From contig JABARS010000003.1 in the NCBI GenBank assembly GCA_019187085.1, positions 1 to 64,000 on the forward strand: a DNA stretch of 64,000 bases, in the 5' to 3' direction. A model generated the notes under the pieces. The model had not been told where the DNA came from and did no database searches. It saw only the letters and a list, made by a program, of their open reading frames with translations. Source of the DNA: Pseudorhodoplanes sp. GTDB taxonomy: Bacteria > Pseudomonadota > Alphaproteobacteria > Rhizobiales > Xanthobacteraceae. Shown in pieces: positions 42,649 to 51,959 of this stretch. The position numbers and the translations under genes are program-made. Position 1 is the first letter of the stretch, and each line of letters begins with the position of its first letter.

Positions 42649-42667
42649 CTTGCACTAGTGTTGCAAG
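42649..42667. promoter_or_regulatory. Inverted repeat CTTGCA-N7-TGCAAG upstream of petABC
   Basis: Perfect 6-bp arms with CACTAGTG (itself self-complementary) at the centre, 147 bases before petA and divergent from trmL. It may be an operator for the cytochrome bc1 operon. TTGCAC at 42651 and an AT-rich CAATAA 17 bases on could form a promoter. No regulator can be named. Confidence 0.3.
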
Positions 42668-42813
42668 GGTGCCAATAAACGCCCACCGGATCGCGGCTTC
42701 CCCTTGCAGGATCGGCGGCGCCCGGTCCGCCCGTTGCCTTCGGCGCCCCCTGCGGGCCGTCCAGACGGCGTCCATGCCGGGCGGCGCTCTCGGCACGATG
42801 GGGGAGATACTCT

Positions 42814-43341
42814 GTGACGACCATGTCCTCGGCGGAACACACGCGCCGCGACTTTCTTTACATTGCCACGGGAGCAGTCGGCGCGGTCGGCGCCGCCGCC
42901 GTCGCCTGGCCGCTGGTTTCCCAGATGAACCCGGACGCCTCCACCGTCGCCGCCGGCGCGCCGATCGAGGTTGATCTCGCTCCGGTCGCCGAGGGCCAGG
43001 TGATCAAGGTGTTTTGGCGCGGCAAGCCGATCTTCATCACCCATCGTACCAAGAAAGAGATCGACGACGCGCGCAACGTCACCGTCGCCTCGCTGCCCGA
43101 TCCGCAATCCGACGAGCAGCGGGTGAAGCCGGGCAAGGACCAGTGGCTCGTGCTGGTCGGCATCTGCACGCATCTCGGCTGCATCCCGATCGCCCACCAG
43201 GGCTCCTATGACGGCTATTTCTGCCCCTGCCACGGTTCGGTCTACGATACTTCGGGGCGCATCCGCTCCGGCCCCGCCCCCACCAACCTTCCGCTGCCGC
43301 CCTACGAATTCGTTTCCGACACCAAGATCCGGATCGGCTGA
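42814..43341 (+). CDS. petA: Ubiquinol-cytochrome c reductase iron-sulfur subunit (Rieske)
   Basis: 175 aa. A Tat signal-anchor (HTRRDFLYIATGAVGAVGAAA) is followed by the [2Fe-2S] box 1 CTHLGC (near residue 118) and box 2 CPCHGS (near 137). The Rieske protein carries electrons from quinol to cytochrome c1 at the periplasmic face. GTG 42814 is 8-9 bases after GGGGGAG; ATG 42823 is an alternative. It heads petABC, the bc1 complex operon. Confidence 0.96.
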   Translation: MTTMSSAEHTRRDFLYIATGAVGAVGAAAVAWPLVSQMNPDASTVAAGAPIEVDLAPVAEGQVIKVFWRGKPIFITHRTKKEIDDARNVTVASLPDPQSDEQRVKPGKDQWLVLVGICTHLGCIPIAHQGSYDGYFCPCHGSVYDTSGRIRSGPAPTNLPLPPYEFVSDTKIRIG

Positions 43342-43374
43342 ACCCGGCATCCGACTGACCTTAAAGGTTCCCCT

Positions 43375-44607
43375 ATGAGCGGACATTCGACCTACCAGCC
43401 GCAAGGCGCATTCATGAAATGGATGGAGCGCCGGCTGCCGATTGTAAGCCTGGTCCATTCCTCCTTCGTCGCCTATCCGACGCCGCGCAACCTGAACTAC
43501 TGGTGGACGTTCGGCGGCATCCTGAGCCTCATGCTCATGGTGCAGATCATCACCGGCATCGTGCTCGTGATGCACTATACCCCGCACGAGACGCTGGCCT
43601 TCAGCTCCATCGAGCACATCATGCGCGACGTGAATTACGGGTGGCTGATCCGCTACCTGCACGCCAACGGCGCCGCGATGTTCTTCCTGGCGGTTTATAT
43701 CCATATCTTCCGCGGCATGTATTACGGCTCCTACAAGGATCCGCGCGAGGTGCTGTGGATCCTCGGCGTCATCATCTATGTGCTGATGATGGCGACCGGC
43801 TTCATGGGCTACGTGCTGCCCTGGGGCCAGATGAGCTTCTGGGCCGCCACCGTCATCACCAACCTGTTCTCCGCCATCCCGGTGGTGGGCGAGACCATCG
43901 TCACCTGGCTGTGGGGCGGCTATTCGGTCGGCAACCCGACGCTGCAGCGCTTCTTCTCGCTGCACTATCTCCTGCCGTTCGCGATCGTCGGCGTCGTCGT
44001 CCTGCACGTGTGGGCGCTGCACGTGGTCGGCCAGAACAACCCGACCGGCGTCGAGCCGAAGTCCGAGAAGGACACGGTGCCCTTCACCCCGCATGCGACC
44101 GTCAAGGACGGTTTCATGATGGTGGTGTTCCTGATCGTGTATGCGTGGTTCGTGTTCTACCTGCCGAACTATCTCGGCCATGCCGACAACTACATCCCGG
44201 CCAACCCGGCGGTGACGCCCGCCCACATCGTGCCCGAATGGTATTACCTGCCGTTCTACGCGATCCTGCGCGCGATCCCCGACAAGCTGATGGGCGTGAT
44301 CGCGCTGTTCGCCTCGATCCTGATCCTGGCGTTCCTGCCCTGGCTCGACACCTCGAAGGTGAGGTCGGCGCGCTACCGCCCGCTCTACCGCCAGTTCTTC
44401 TGGATTTTCGTGGCGGTCTGCATCGGGCTCGGCTGGCTCGGCGCCAAGCCGGCGGAAGGCGGTTACGTGATCGCCGCCCGCGTGCTCACCTTCTACTACT
44501 TCGCCCATTTCCTGATCGTGCTGCCGCTGCTCGGCATGTTCGAGAAGACCAGACCGCTGCCGAACTCCATCTCGGAATCGGTGCTCGGCGGACAGTCGAA
44601 AGCCTGA
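43375..44607 (+). CDS. petB: Cytochrome b of the bc1 complex
   Basis: 410 aa with eight membrane helices. The N-terminal half has the paired heme histidines ([55 protein letters not shown]) and the quinol-site motif PEWY is seen in [13 protein letters not shown] (near residue 286). It forms the quinone-reactive core. ATG 43375 lies 33 bases after petA; petC follows 13 bases after the stop. Bacterial length and fusion state are normal, with no cytochrome c1 fusion. Confidence 0.97.
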   Translation: MSGHSTYQPQGAFMKWMERRLPIVSLVHSSFVAYPTPRNLNYWWTFGGILSLMLMVQIITGIVLVMHYTPHETLAFSSIEHIMRDVNYGWLIRYLHANGAAMFFLAVYIHIFRGMYYGSYKDPREVLWILGVIIYVLMMATGFMGYVLPWGQMSFWAATVITNLFSAIPVVGETIVTWLWGGYSVGNPTLQRFFSLHYLLPFAIVGVVVLHVWALHVVGQNNPTGVEPKSEKDTVPFTPHATVKDGFMMVVFLIVYAWFVFYLPNYLGHADNYIPANPAVTPAHIVPEWYYLPFYAILRAIPDKLMGVIALFASILILAFLPWLDTSKVRSARYRPLYRQFFWIFVAVCIGLGWLGAKPAEGGYVIAARVLTFYYFAHFLIVLPLLGMFEKTRPLPNSISESVLGGQSKA

Positions 44608-44620
44608 GGAGCAGGACGCC

Positions 44621-45460
44621 ATGATCAAACACCGCGCCTTTCTCGCTCTCGCCGTTTCGGCCTTCCTCGCTGTCCCGTTCGTCGCGCCGGCCTCGGCCGC
44701 CGAAGGCCAGGTCCCGCCGCCGCGCGTGAAATGGTCGTTCGCCGGACCGTTCGGCATGTTCGACCGCGCCCAGCTGCAGCGCGGCTTCAAGGTCTATCGC
44801 GAGGTCTGCCAGAGCTGTCACAGCCTGGGCTACGTCGCGTTCCGCAACCTGTCGGAGCCGGGCGGCCCCGAATTCACGCCGGCGCAGGTCAATGCGATCG
44901 CCGCCGAATACAAGATCCCGGACGGCCCGAACGATGCCGGCGACATGTTCGAGCGTCCCGGCCGCTCGGCCGACCGCTTCCCCAAGCCGTTCCCCAACGA
45001 CAACGCCGCGCGCGCGGCCAACGGCGGCGCGCTGCCGCCGGATCTGTCGGTGATCGCCAAGGCGCGCACCTATGAGCGCGGCTTCCCGTGGTTCGTCATC
45101 GACATCTTCACGCAGTACCAGGAGCAGGGCCCCGACTATCTGGTCGCGCTGCTCAAGGGCTATGCGGAGCCGCCCGCCGGCATGAACATGCCCGACGGCA
45201 TGAGCTACAATCATTTCTTCCCCGGCCACCTGATCGGCATGCCGCAGCCGCTGCAGGACGACCAGGTGACCTATGACGACGGCACCCCGGGCACGGTCGA
45301 CAACTATGCCAAGGACGTGACCGCGTTCCTGGTCTGGACGGCCGAGCCGCACATGGAAGCGCGCAAGCGCATCGGGTTCCAGACCATGATCTTCCTGCTC
45401 GTGTTCGCCGGCCTTCTCTATTTCACCAAGAAGAAGGTCTGGGCCGACGCACACGCCTGA
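44621..45460 (+). CDS. petC: Cytochrome c1
   Basis: 279 aa with a signal peptide ending APASAAEG, the heme-binding C-x2-C-H as CQSCHSLG (near residue 63), and a C-terminal membrane anchor (QTMIFLLVFAGLLYFTKKKVW). It transfers electrons from the Rieske centre to a soluble or membrane-bound cytochrome c. A GAGGAGCAGG site precedes ATG 44621. The operon ends with the terminator at 45487-45510. Confidence 0.96.
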   Translation: MIKHRAFLALAVSAFLAVPFVAPASAAEGQVPPPRVKWSFAGPFGMFDRAQLQRGFKVYREVCQSCHSLGYVAFRNLSEPGGPEFTPAQVNAIAAEYKIPDGPNDAGDMFERPGRSADRFPKPFPNDNAARAANGGALPPDLSVIAKARTYERGFPWFVIDIFTQYQEQGPDYLVALLKGYAEPPAGMNMPDGMSYNHFFPGHLIGMPQPLQDDQVTYDDGTPGTVDNYAKDVTAFLVWTAEPHMEARKRIGFQTMIFLLVFAGLLYFTKKKVWADAHA

Positions 45461-45486
45461 GCGCATGGCGGCGACAGGAGTTGACG

Positions 45487-45510
45487 AAGGGCCCCGAAAC
45501 GGGGCCCTTT
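45487..45510 (+). terminator. Intrinsic terminator of petABC
   Basis: GGGCCCCG - AAA - CGGGGCCC stem (extended by A/T pairs) followed by a short T-run, 27 bases after the petC stop. Confidence 0.85.
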
Positions 45511-45540
45511 GCGTTTGTGACCGCCGTCATCTCCTTGGCA

Positions 45541-45561
45541 AGTATATATCATAGTATATAT
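45541..45561 (+). promoter_or_regulatory. Direct repeat AGTATATAT x2 before brnT (operator/promoter)
   Basis: Two identical AGTATATAT copies at 45541-45549 and 45553-45561 (12-base period) lie in an AT-rich stretch ending 9 bases before the brnT start. BrnTA-type systems autorepress through sites in such promoters, so this is the probable operator; the spacing leaves little room for a leader. Confidence 0.5.
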
Positions 45562-45569
45562 TTATCGCG

Positions 45570-45845
45570 ATGGAGCGGGTCTTCGCCTGCGACCCCGGAA
45601 AACGGGCCCGTATTTTGAAGGAGCGCGGGTTTGATCTGCTCGCGATGGCGGAAGTCTTTGCCGACCAACGGCGGCTCGACTTTGCGGATAACCGCTTCAA
45701 TTATGGCGAGGAGCGGCGCGTCACCATCGGCAAGGCAAACGATTTTGTGTTCACGGTCATTTATACGATGCGCGGCCCGGTGACATGGCTGATTACGGCC
45801 TGGCCGTCCAACAGGAAGGAGCGCCAGTATTATGAAGGCCGCTAA
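45570..45845 (+). CDS. BrnT-family type II toxin
   Basis: 91 aa, the usual BrnT size: residues 1-35 ERVFACDPGKRARILKERGFDLLAMAEVF correspond to the family start, ADQRRLDFADNRFNYGEERRVTIGKAND is the core, and FTVIYTMRGPVTWLITAWPSNRKERQYYEGR the C-terminal RNase-like segment with basic residues. BrnT folds like RelE-type ribonucleases and blocks translation. ATG 45570 sits right behind an AT-rich repeat, with little leader. brnA overlaps the 3' end by 14 bases, so translation is coupled. Confidence 0.88.
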   Translation: MERVFACDPGKRARILKERGFDLLAMAEVFADQRRLDFADNRFNYGEERRVTIGKANDFVFTVIYTMRGPVTWLITAWPSNRKERQYYEGR

Positions 45846-46176
45846 AGCGCTGACGTTCACACGCCTCTCCGACGGTACTTTGCTGCGGAGGCATCGGGAC
45901 GGCACCTTCCGTCCGGTCAAGGACAAGACCGATATTGCCCGCATCAAGGCGCTCAGCGAGGCCGAGATCGAGGCGATGGCGGCGTCCGATCCCGATCATC
46001 CCGCACTTGACGCGGCGTTTTGGAGGAGCGTGCCCAAAGTGCCCGACAAGGAAGCGATTTCGATCAAGCTTGATCGCGATATTTTGCAGTTTTTCCGCAA
46101 GCAGGGCCGGGGCTATCAGACGCGAATTAACGCCGTGCTCCGTCGCTTTGTCGATCTGCATCGCAAGGCGGGCTAG
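45832..46176 (+). CDS. BrnA-family antitoxin
   Basis: 114 aa. The N-terminal part is charged (TFRPVKDKTDIARIKALSEAEIEAM), and the C-terminal KEAISIKLDRDILQFFRKQG plus TRINAVLRRFVD matches the BrnA DNA-binding ribbon-helix-helix-like end. It would bind BrnT and repress the operon. It overlaps brnT by 14 bases. mtnP starts 5 bases after its stop, so readthrough into mtnP-apt is likely, an odd coupling of a toxin module to housekeeping genes. Confidence 0.88.
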   Translation: MKAAKALTFTRLSDGTLLRRHRDGTFRPVKDKTDIARIKALSEAEIEAMAASDPDHPALDAAFWRSVPKVPDKEAISIKLDRDILQFFRKQGRGYQTRINAVLRRFVDLHRKAG

Positions 46177-46180
46177 TGCC

Positions 46181-47065
46181 GTGGCCAAAGCCATTCTCGG
46201 CATCATCGGCGGTTCCGGCATCTACGATCTGCCGCTCGACAATGCGCGCGAGCTCGCCATCACAAGTCCGTGGGGCGAGCCCTCGGGGGCGCTGCGCGCG
46301 GGCGAGATCGCGGGCCTGCCGGTCGTGTTCCTGCCGCGCCACGACAAGGGCCACCGGCTGTCGCCCTCCGACATCAATTACCGCGCCAATATCGACGTAC
46401 TCAAGCGCGCGGGCGTCACCGACCTGATCTCGCTGTCGGCCTGCGGCTCGTTCAAGGAAGAGCTGCCGCCCGGCACGTTCGTGCTGGTCGACCAGTTCGT
46501 CGACCGCACGCACCGGCGCGAAAGCTCGTTCTTCGGCACGGGCTGCGTCGCCCATGTGTCGATGGCGCATCCGGTGTCGCCGCGGCTGCGCATCCATCTC
46601 GCCGCGGCGGCGGAGGCGATCGGCCTTCATGTCGTGCACGGCGGCACTTATGTGTGCATGGAGGGGCCGCAATTCTCCACCTATGCCGAGAGCATGACCT
46701 ACAAGCAGCTCGGCTATTCGGTGATCGGCATGACCAACATGCCCGAAGCCAAGCTCGCGCGCGAGGCCGAACTCTGCTACGCGACGGTGGCGATGGTGAC
46801 GGACTTCGACTGCTGGCATCCCGACCATGATGCCGTGCAGGTCGGCGACATCATCAAGGTGCTGCTGGCCAATGCCGAGAAGGCCAGGCAACTCGTCGCC
46901 CGCCTTGCACGCGACTTTCCGCGCGAGCACGAGCCGTGTCCCGTCGGGTCGGACCGCGCGCTCGATTCCGCGCTGATCACGGCGCCGGCCTATCGCGACC
47001 CGGAGCTTCTGAAGAAACTCGACGCGGTGGCGGGGCGGGTGCTGGCGTCCGCGCCGTCATCCTGA
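46181..47065 (+). CDS. mtnP: S-methyl-5'-thioadenosine phosphorylase
   Basis: 294 aa, typical of MTAP. Motifs are [13 protein letters not shown] at the N-terminus, [20 protein letters not shown] (phosphate/ribose site, near residue 51), [20 protein letters not shown] near 90 and [16 protein letters not shown] (near 150). It splits methylthioadenosine to adenine and methylthioribose-1-phosphate in methionine salvage. GTG 46181 is the best start because the first conserved strand begins at residue 4. Adenine made here is the substrate of apt downstream. The stop lies in a REP-like repeat. Confidence 0.95.
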   Translation: MAKAILGIIGGSGIYDLPLDNARELAITSPWGEPSGALRAGEIAGLPVVFLPRHDKGHRLSPSDINYRANIDVLKRAGVTDLISLSACGSFKEELPPGTFVLVDQFVDRTHRRESSFFGTGCVAHVSMAHPVSPRLRIHLAAAAEAIGLHVVHGGTYVCMEGPQFSTYAESMTYKQLGYSVIGMTNMPEAKLAREAELCYATVAMVTDFDCWHPDHDAVQVGDIIKVLLANAEKARQLVARLARDFPREHEPCPVGSDRALDSALITAPAYRDPELLKKLDAVAGRVLASAPSS

Positions 47066-47100
47066 GGCGCGCGCCGCAGGCGCGCCTCGAAGGGCGACGG
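47054..47100. repeat. REP-like palindrome overlapping the mtnP stop
   Basis: Hairpin of GAGGCGCGC / GCGCGCCTC arms with an outer CCGTC...GACGG pairing; a variant of the CCTCATCCT family (ATCCTGAG present). The mtnP stop TGA at 47063 is inside the repeat, so the repeat supplies the end of the coding region. Confidence 0.6.
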
Positions 47101-47157
47101 TTTGATGTGGGGTCTATGACGTGTAGAAAGAGACGGAGATTTTCCGCGAGACGAACG

Positions 47158-47709
47158 ATGACCCTCACGCCCGCCCTCGAGAACGATCTCAAGGCCGCGA
47201 TCCGCACGATCCCGGACTATCCCAAGCCGGGCATCATGTTCCGCGACATCACCACGCTGCTCGGCAATCCGCGCGCCTTCCGCCGCGCGGTGGACGAACT
47301 GGTGCAGCCCTGGGCCGGCTCCAAGATCGACAAGATCGCCGGCATCGAGGCGCGCGGCTTCATCATCGGCGGCGCGATCGCCCACCAGCTCTCGGCCGGC
47401 TTCGTACCGATTCGCAAGAAGGGCAAGCTGCCGCACAAGAGCGTGCGGATCGCCTATTCTCTTGAGTACGGCATCGACGAGATGGAGATGCACGAGGACG
47501 CGGTCGCCAAAGGCGAACGCGTGATCCTGGTCGACGACCTGATCGCCACCGGCGGCACCGCCGAGGGTGCGGTGAAGCTCCTGCGCCAGATGGGGGCGGA
47601 AGTAGTGGCGGCGGTGTTCATGGTGGACCTGCCGGAGCTCGGCGGGGCGCAGAAGCTGCGCGACATGAACGTGCCGGTGCGCACGCTGGTCGCCTTCGAG
47701 GGCCACTGA
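47158..47709 (+). CDS. apt: Adenine phosphoribosyltransferase
   Basis: 183 aa. APT type I PRTase: [22 protein letters not shown] (near residue 19), [31 protein letters not shown] (near 63) and the PRPP-binding [16 protein letters not shown] (near 121). It salvages adenine to AMP using PRPP, and sits downstream of mtnP, which releases adenine. ATG 47158 matches the family; no strong ribosome site is seen. Confidence 0.96.
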   Translation: MTLTPALENDLKAAIRTIPDYPKPGIMFRDITTLLGNPRAFRRAVDELVQPWAGSKIDKIAGIEARGFIIGGAIAHQLSAGFVPIRKKGKLPHKSVRIAYSLEYGIDEMEMHEDAVAKGERVILVDDLIATGGTAEGAVKLLRQMGAEVVAAVFMVDLPELGGAQKLRDMNVPVRTLVAFEGH

Positions 47710-48087
47710 AGCGGGATGAGTTTTCCTTGAATCGTCATCCCGCTTTGGCGCTTTGTTCATGCCGCCGCGGCGCAGGACGTGCAACGCCTCAGGATTGCTC
47801 TTCGTGCGGCCGGTAATCGACCAGGGCGACAAAGAACAGCGCCAGCAGAACGGCGCCCACGATCTCGAACGCAAACATCGCCAGTCTCCCCGCAAGGCGG
47901 TTCCTATGCGCGATGATGCCGGCGGCATGCTTTCCGCCCCGTTAGGAAACATGGTGAACGGCCGGTGGCCGGTTCGGGACGGCGGCGCGGCGGCGGGACT
48001 TTGCGCGGCGGAGGCGGCTGTCTTGACCCCTTCCGGCCCGGCCTTTAGGGTCCGCGCGCGTTTTCCCCGCAGCCAGACGATTCCGCG
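47710..48087. other. 378-base gap between apt and glyQ
   Basis: Holds one plausible tiny membrane-protein ORF on the minus strand (47789-47878), a GC-rich region, and the region upstream of glyQ. No RNA gene is recognised. Confidence 0.4.
47789..47878 (-). CDS. Tiny single-helix membrane protein (29 aa)
   Basis: MFAFEIVGAVLLALFFVALV, then DYRPHEEQS, on the minus strand: a single membrane helix with a short charged tail. A GGGGAGA site lies 6-12 bases before ATG 47878. The pattern is that of real bacterial mini-membrane proteins, and position upstream of glyQ on the opposite strand gives no clue to function. Too short for confident calling. Confidence 0.4.
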   Translation of the reverse strand: MFAFEIVGAVLLALFFVALVDYRPHEEQS

Positions 48088-49041
48088 ATGACCGATTCCG
48101 GCACGCCCCCTCATATGCGGCCCGACCGGTCGTTCCAGGCGTTGATCCTCACGCTGCAGCGGTTCTGGGCCGACTATGGCTGCGTGATCCTGCAGCCCTA
48201 CGACATGGAAGTGGGCGCGGGCACCTTCCATCCGGCGACGACCCTGCGGGCGCTGGGACCCAAGCCCTGGAACGCGGCCTATGTACAGCCCTCGCGCCGC
48301 CCGAAGGACGGGCGCTACGGCGAGAACCCGAACCGGCTGCAGCACTATTACCAGTATCAGGTGATCCTGAAACCCTCGCCGCCGGACATCCAAGACCTGT
48401 ACCTGAAGTCGCTCGCCGCGATCGGGATCGATGCTGGCCTGCACGACATCCGCTTCGTCGAGGACGACTGGGAGAGCCCGACTCTCGGCGCCTGGGGGCT
48501 CGGCTGGGAATGCTGGTGCGACGGCATGGAAGTCTCGCAGTTCACGTATTTCCAGCAGGTCGCGGGTTTCGAATGCGCGCCGGTGTCGGGCGAGCTGACC
48601 TACGGCCTCGAGCGCCTGGCCATGTACGTGCAGGGCGTCGACCGCGTCTACGACCTGAACTTCAACGGTCGCGAGGGCGCGCAGAAGGTCACTTACGGCG
48701 ACGTGTTCCTGCAGGCCGAGCAGGAATATTCGCGGCATAATTTCGAGCACGCCGACACCGCGATGCTGTTCGAGCAGTTCAAAATGGCGGAAGCGGCCTG
48801 CAGGAAATATCTCGATGTAGGCTGGCAGAAAAACGAGACCGGTTCAGAAAAGAAAGAGCGCCACCTGATGGCGCTGCCGGCCTACGACCAGTGCATCAAG
48901 GCGAGCCACGTCTTCAACCTGCTTGATGCGCGCGGCGTGATCTCCGTCACCGAGCGCCAGAGCTACATCCTGCGCGTGCGCGAACTGGCCAAGGCCTGCG
49001 GCGCGGCCTGGCTGGCAACCGAAGCGGGCGGAGCGGGATGA
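48088..49041 (+). CDS. glyQ: Glycyl-tRNA synthetase alpha subunit
   Basis: 317 aa, catalytic subunit of the bacterial alpha2beta2 glycyl-tRNA synthetase. Signatures are [19 protein letters not shown] (near residue 12), [20 protein letters not shown] (near 36), [20 protein letters not shown] (near 71) and [15 protein letters not shown] near 128. Its stop overlaps the ATG of a possible DUF559 start (ATGATGATG). In other genomes glyS usually follows almost directly; here a repeat-flanked nuclease gene intervenes. Confidence 0.97.
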   Translation: MTDSGTPPHMRPDRSFQALILTLQRFWADYGCVILQPYDMEVGAGTFHPATTLRALGPKPWNAAYVQPSRRPKDGRYGENPNRLQHYYQYQVILKPSPPDIQDLYLKSLAAIGIDAGLHDIRFVEDDWESPTLGAWGLGWECWCDGMEVSQFTYFQQVAGFECAPVSGELTYGLERLAMYVQGVDRVYDLNFNGREGAQKVTYGDVFLQAEQEYSRHNFEHADTAMLFEQFKMAEAACRKYLDVGWQKNETGSEKKERHLMALPAYDQCIKASHVFNLLDARGVISVTERQSYILRVRELAKACGAAWLATEAGGAG

Positions 49042-49086
49042 TGATGGCTGCGCTATCGGCGACGTTTGTGCGCGCTTGCGGTATCC

Positions 49087-49140
49087 TTCACCCTCCCCTG
49101 GAGGGGGAGGGTCGCCGCCGCAGGCGGCGGGGTGGGGTGA
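49087..49140. repeat. Left inverted repeat flanking the DUF559 gene
   Basis: 54-base REP-like element made of an inner hairpin (CCCTCCCC/GGGGAGGG), a GCCGCCGC/GCGGCGG stem and GGGGTGGGGTGA. Its outer 28 bases occur as the exact reverse complement at 49617-49644. The likely GTG start of the nuclease gene (49137) is written in its last bases. Confidence 0.8.
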
Positions 49141-49643
49141 CCGTGACCGGACGCAAGCCCATCGACCATTTTCGCAAGACCGCCGCGCGGCGCATGCGGT
49201 CGAACGCGACAGGCGCGGAGGCGCGCTTGTGGAATCATCTGCGGCGCCATCCGATGATCGGCAGCCATTTCCGTCGGCAGGTCATTGTCGGGCCGTTCAT
49301 TGCCGATTTCGCCTGCATGGCTGCGCGTCTCATTGTGGAAGTGGATGGTTCGCAACATGGCGAGCAGGGCAATGTCTCGCGCGATGAAATGCGCACGAAA
49401 TGGCTGGAAGCGGAAGGTTACCGGGTCCTTCGCTTCTGGAATAATGATGTTTTCGCAAATATCGGCGGTGTGCTGAGTGAAATTCATGCGGCGCTGAATG
49501 GTTCTGACGGAGAGATTCCCGAACTGAAGCACGAGCGTCGCCGTAAGTCGGATCACCCCACCCCGGCGCGCACGCAGCCAAGTTTACGCGAGCGTAAACT
49601 TGCCCGCGATGCACGCCGACCCTCCCCCTCCAGGGGAGGGTGA
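49137..49643 (+). CDS. DUF559 (Vsr-like) endonuclease-domain protein inside a repeat
   Basis: 168 aa from GTG 49137 (ATG 49038 would extend through the left repeat as [15 protein letters not shown]). DUF559 marks: [60 protein letters not shown] with D/E metal residues, and [21 protein letters not shown]. The last ~20 codons read through the right repeat and end RPSPSRGG. Related to very-short-patch-repair/homing-type nucleases. Flanked by inverted repeats and sitting between glyQ and glyS, it looks like a small repeat-embedded mobile gene. Confidence 0.83.
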   Translation: MTVTGRKPIDHFRKTAARRMRSNATGAEARLWNHLRRHPMIGSHFRRQVIVGPFIADFACMAARLIVEVDGSQHGEQGNVSRDEMRTKWLEAEGYRVLRFWNNDVFANIGGVLSEIHAALNGSDGEIPELKHERRRKSDHPTPARTQPSLRERKLARDARRPSPSRGG

Positions 49644-49644
49644 A
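49553..49644. repeat. Right inverted repeat flanking the DUF559 gene
   Basis: 92-base element in reverse orientation to 49087-49140: TCACCCCACCCCG at one end and a 28-base outer part exactly complementary to the left copy. Between them it holds an extra 24-base palindrome (49579-49602) with 11-base arms CAAGTTTACGC / GCGTAAACTTG around GA. Confidence 0.85.
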
Positions 49645-49654
49645 GAGTCGTCGC

Positions 49655-51826
49655 ATGCCCGATCTCCTGCTCGAATTCTTCTCCGAGGAAATCCCCGCCC
49701 GCATGCAGCCGCGCGCGGCCGACGACCTGCGCAAGCTCGTCACCGACCGGCTGGTCGAGGCCGGGCTCGTCTATGAGGGCGCGAAGGCCTTCGCCACGCC
49801 GCGGCGCCTCGCGCTCGCCGTGCACGGCATTCCCGCGCGCCAGCCCGACCTGAAGGAAGAGAAGAAAGGCCCGCGCGTCGGCGCGCCGCAGGCCGCGATC
49901 GACGGCTTTCTCAAGAGCGCGGGGCTTGCCTCGCTCGATCAGGCCAAAGTCGAGAAGGATCCGAAGAAAGGCGAGTTCTATGTCGCCGTGGTCGAGAAGA
50001 AGGGACGCCCGGCCATCGACGTGATCGGCGAGATCGTGCCCGAGGTCGTGCGCGCGTTTCCCTGGCCGAAATCGATGCGCTGGGGAGCGGCGTCGGCGCA
50101 GCCTGGCGCGCTCACCTGGGTGCGTCCGCTGCATTCCATCGTGGCAATCTTCGGCCCGGAGACCGAAGACCCGGACGTGGTGATATTCTCGGTCGGCGGC
50201 ATCGCCTCGGGCAGCATCACGCACGGTCACCGCTTCATGGCGCCGGCGGCGATCGAGGTGCGGCGGCAGGCCGACTATATGGAGAAGCTCGAGAAGGCGA
50301 AGGTGATCGTCGATCCGGCGCGCCGGCAGGACATCATCCTTGCCGAAGCGAAGAACCTCGCCTTCGCGCAGGGCTTCGAGCTGGTGGAAGATGCCGGGCT
50401 GCTGGCCGAGGCCGCCGGCCTCGTGGAATGGCCGGTCGTGCTGATGGGCACGTTCGACCGCGCGTTTCTCGCCATTCCCGACGAAGTGATCCGCACCACG
50501 ATCCGCAACAACCAGAAGTGTTTCGTGTTGCGCGATCCGCAGACCGCCAAGCTCGTCAACAAGTTCATCCTGATCGCCAATATCGAGGCCGCCGACGGCG
50601 GCAAGGCGATCGTCGCCGGCAACGAGCGCGTGATCCGCGCACGCCTCTCGGACGCCACGTTCTTCTACGAGAGCGACCTGAAGACGCTGCTCGAAGACCG
50701 GCTGCCGAAATTCGAGGGCATCGTATTCCACGAGAAGCTCGGCACGCAGTGGCAGCGCATCGAACGCATCGAGCGGCTTGCCGCCGCGCTCGCCCCGCTC
50801 GTCAAGGCCGATATCGGGAAGGCGCGGCGCGCCGCGCGCCTGTGCAAGGCGGACCTCCTCAGCGACGTCGTCGGCGAATTCCCCGAGCTGCAGGGCCTGA
50901 TGGGCAAGTATTACGCCGAGGCGCAGGGCGAGGACGAGGCGGTCGCGCACGCGATCGAGGATCACTATAGCCCCAAGGGCCCCGACGATCTGGTGCCGGC
51001 CGATCCGGTCTCCATCGCGGTCGCGCTCGCCGACAAGATCGACACGCTGGTCGGCTTCTGGGCGATCGACGAGAAGCCGACCGGCTCCAAGGATCCCTAT
51101 GCGCTGCGGCGCGCGGCGCTCGGGGTGATCCGGCTGGTGCTGTCCAACGGCGTGCGCATGGGCCTGCTCGATGTGTTCAGCCGCGCGACCGAAGGCTATC
51201 TCGAACAGGACAATGCCCATGTTGTCGCCGCGCTCGGCAAGAACCAGACGCCGGGAAGCGAGTTCGACGCCATCCGCCGCAGCTTCGCGGCCCTGACCGG
51301 CGCGGGCCTGCGCGAATTCTTCGCCGACCGCCTGAAAGTGCAGTTGCGCGAGCAGGGCGCGCGCCACGATCTGGTCGACGCCGTCTTTTCGCTGGAGGGA
51401 CAGGACGACCTGTTCCTGATTGTGCGCCGCGTGGAGGCGCTCGGCCGCTTCCTCGACACTGACGACGGCAGGAACCTGCTCGCCGGCGCCAAGCGCGCGG
51501 CTAACATCCTGCGCATCGAGGAAAAGAAAGACGGCCATGCCTTTGCCGGCGCGCCGGACGGCGCGCTCCTGAAGGACCCGGAGGAGAAGGCGCTCGCCGG
51601 CGCGATCGAGGCCGCGCGCGACGACGCGGCGGCGGCCGTCGGGCGGGAGGATTTCGCCGCCGCCATGGCCGCGATGGCGAAGCTGCGGCCGGCGGTCGAT
51701 GCTTTCTTCGACAAGGTCACCGTGAACGCCGACGACAAGGTCTTGCGGGAAAATCGCCTGAAGCTGCTCAACGAGATCAGGCAGGCGACGCGCGCGGTCG
51801 CGGATTTCTCGAAGATCGAAGGTTGA
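49655..51826 (+). CDS. glyS: Glycyl-tRNA synthetase beta subunit
   Basis: 723 aa, beta subunit that binds tRNA-Gly. It starts [21 protein letters not shown], the strict family start, with [15 protein letters not shown] near residue 48, [16 protein letters not shown] near 76, [24 protein letters not shown] near 268 and [18 protein letters not shown] near 471. ATG 49655 is 11 bases after the right repeat, so the ribosome site is beside the repeat boundary. ppdK follows on the same strand. Confidence 0.97.
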   Translation: MPDLLLEFFSEEIPARMQPRAADDLRKLVTDRLVEAGLVYEGAKAFATPRRLALAVHGIPARQPDLKEEKKGPRVGAPQAAIDGFLKSAGLASLDQAKVEKDPKKGEFYVAVVEKKGRPAIDVIGEIVPEVVRAFPWPKSMRWGAASAQPGALTWVRPLHSIVAIFGPETEDPDVVIFSVGGIASGSITHGHRFMAPAAIEVRRQADYMEKLEKAKVIVDPARRQDIILAEAKNLAFAQGFELVEDAGLLAEAAGLVEWPVVLMGTFDRAFLAIPDEVIRTTIRNNQKCFVLRDPQTAKLVNKFILIANIEAADGGKAIVAGNERVIRARLSDATFFYESDLKTLLEDRLPKFEGIVFHEKLGTQWQRIERIERLAAALAPLVKADIGKARRAARLCKADLLSDVVGEFPELQGLMGKYYAEAQGEDEAVAHAIEDHYSPKGPDDLVPADPVSIAVALADKIDTLVGFWAIDEKPTGSKDPYALRRAALGVIRLVLSNGVRMGLLDVFSRATEGYLEQDNAHVVAALGKNQTPGSEFDAIRRSFAALTGAGLREFFADRLKVQLREQGARHDLVDAVFSLEGQDDLFLIVRRVEALGRFLDTDDGRNLLAGAKRAANILRIEEKKDGHAFAGAPDGALLKDPEEKALAGAIEAARDDAAAAVGREDFAAAMAAMAKLRPAVDAFFDKVTVNADDKVLRENRLKLLNEIRQATRAVADFSKIEG

Positions 51827-51959
51827 TTCCGGCTTTGCCGAAAGCGGCGCAGCGCGAGAAGCGTTGCGCCGCCGGTCCGGGACGCAGATGTCCGTCCCTG
51901 TGCGCCGTCCCTCTCGCCGCGCAGGCCGAGCGCCGACGCAGCGGACGGCGTGCGTTTGA

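Noticed and set aside
49038..49136. Taking the left repeat as N-terminal coding sequence of the nuclease
   Set aside because: The translation [15 protein letters not shown] is what the repeat gives in many contexts, so I treat it as unlikely, while leaving start choice open.
49553..51538. 661-codon minus-strand open frame
   Set aside because: Shadow of glyS, which has full family signatures.
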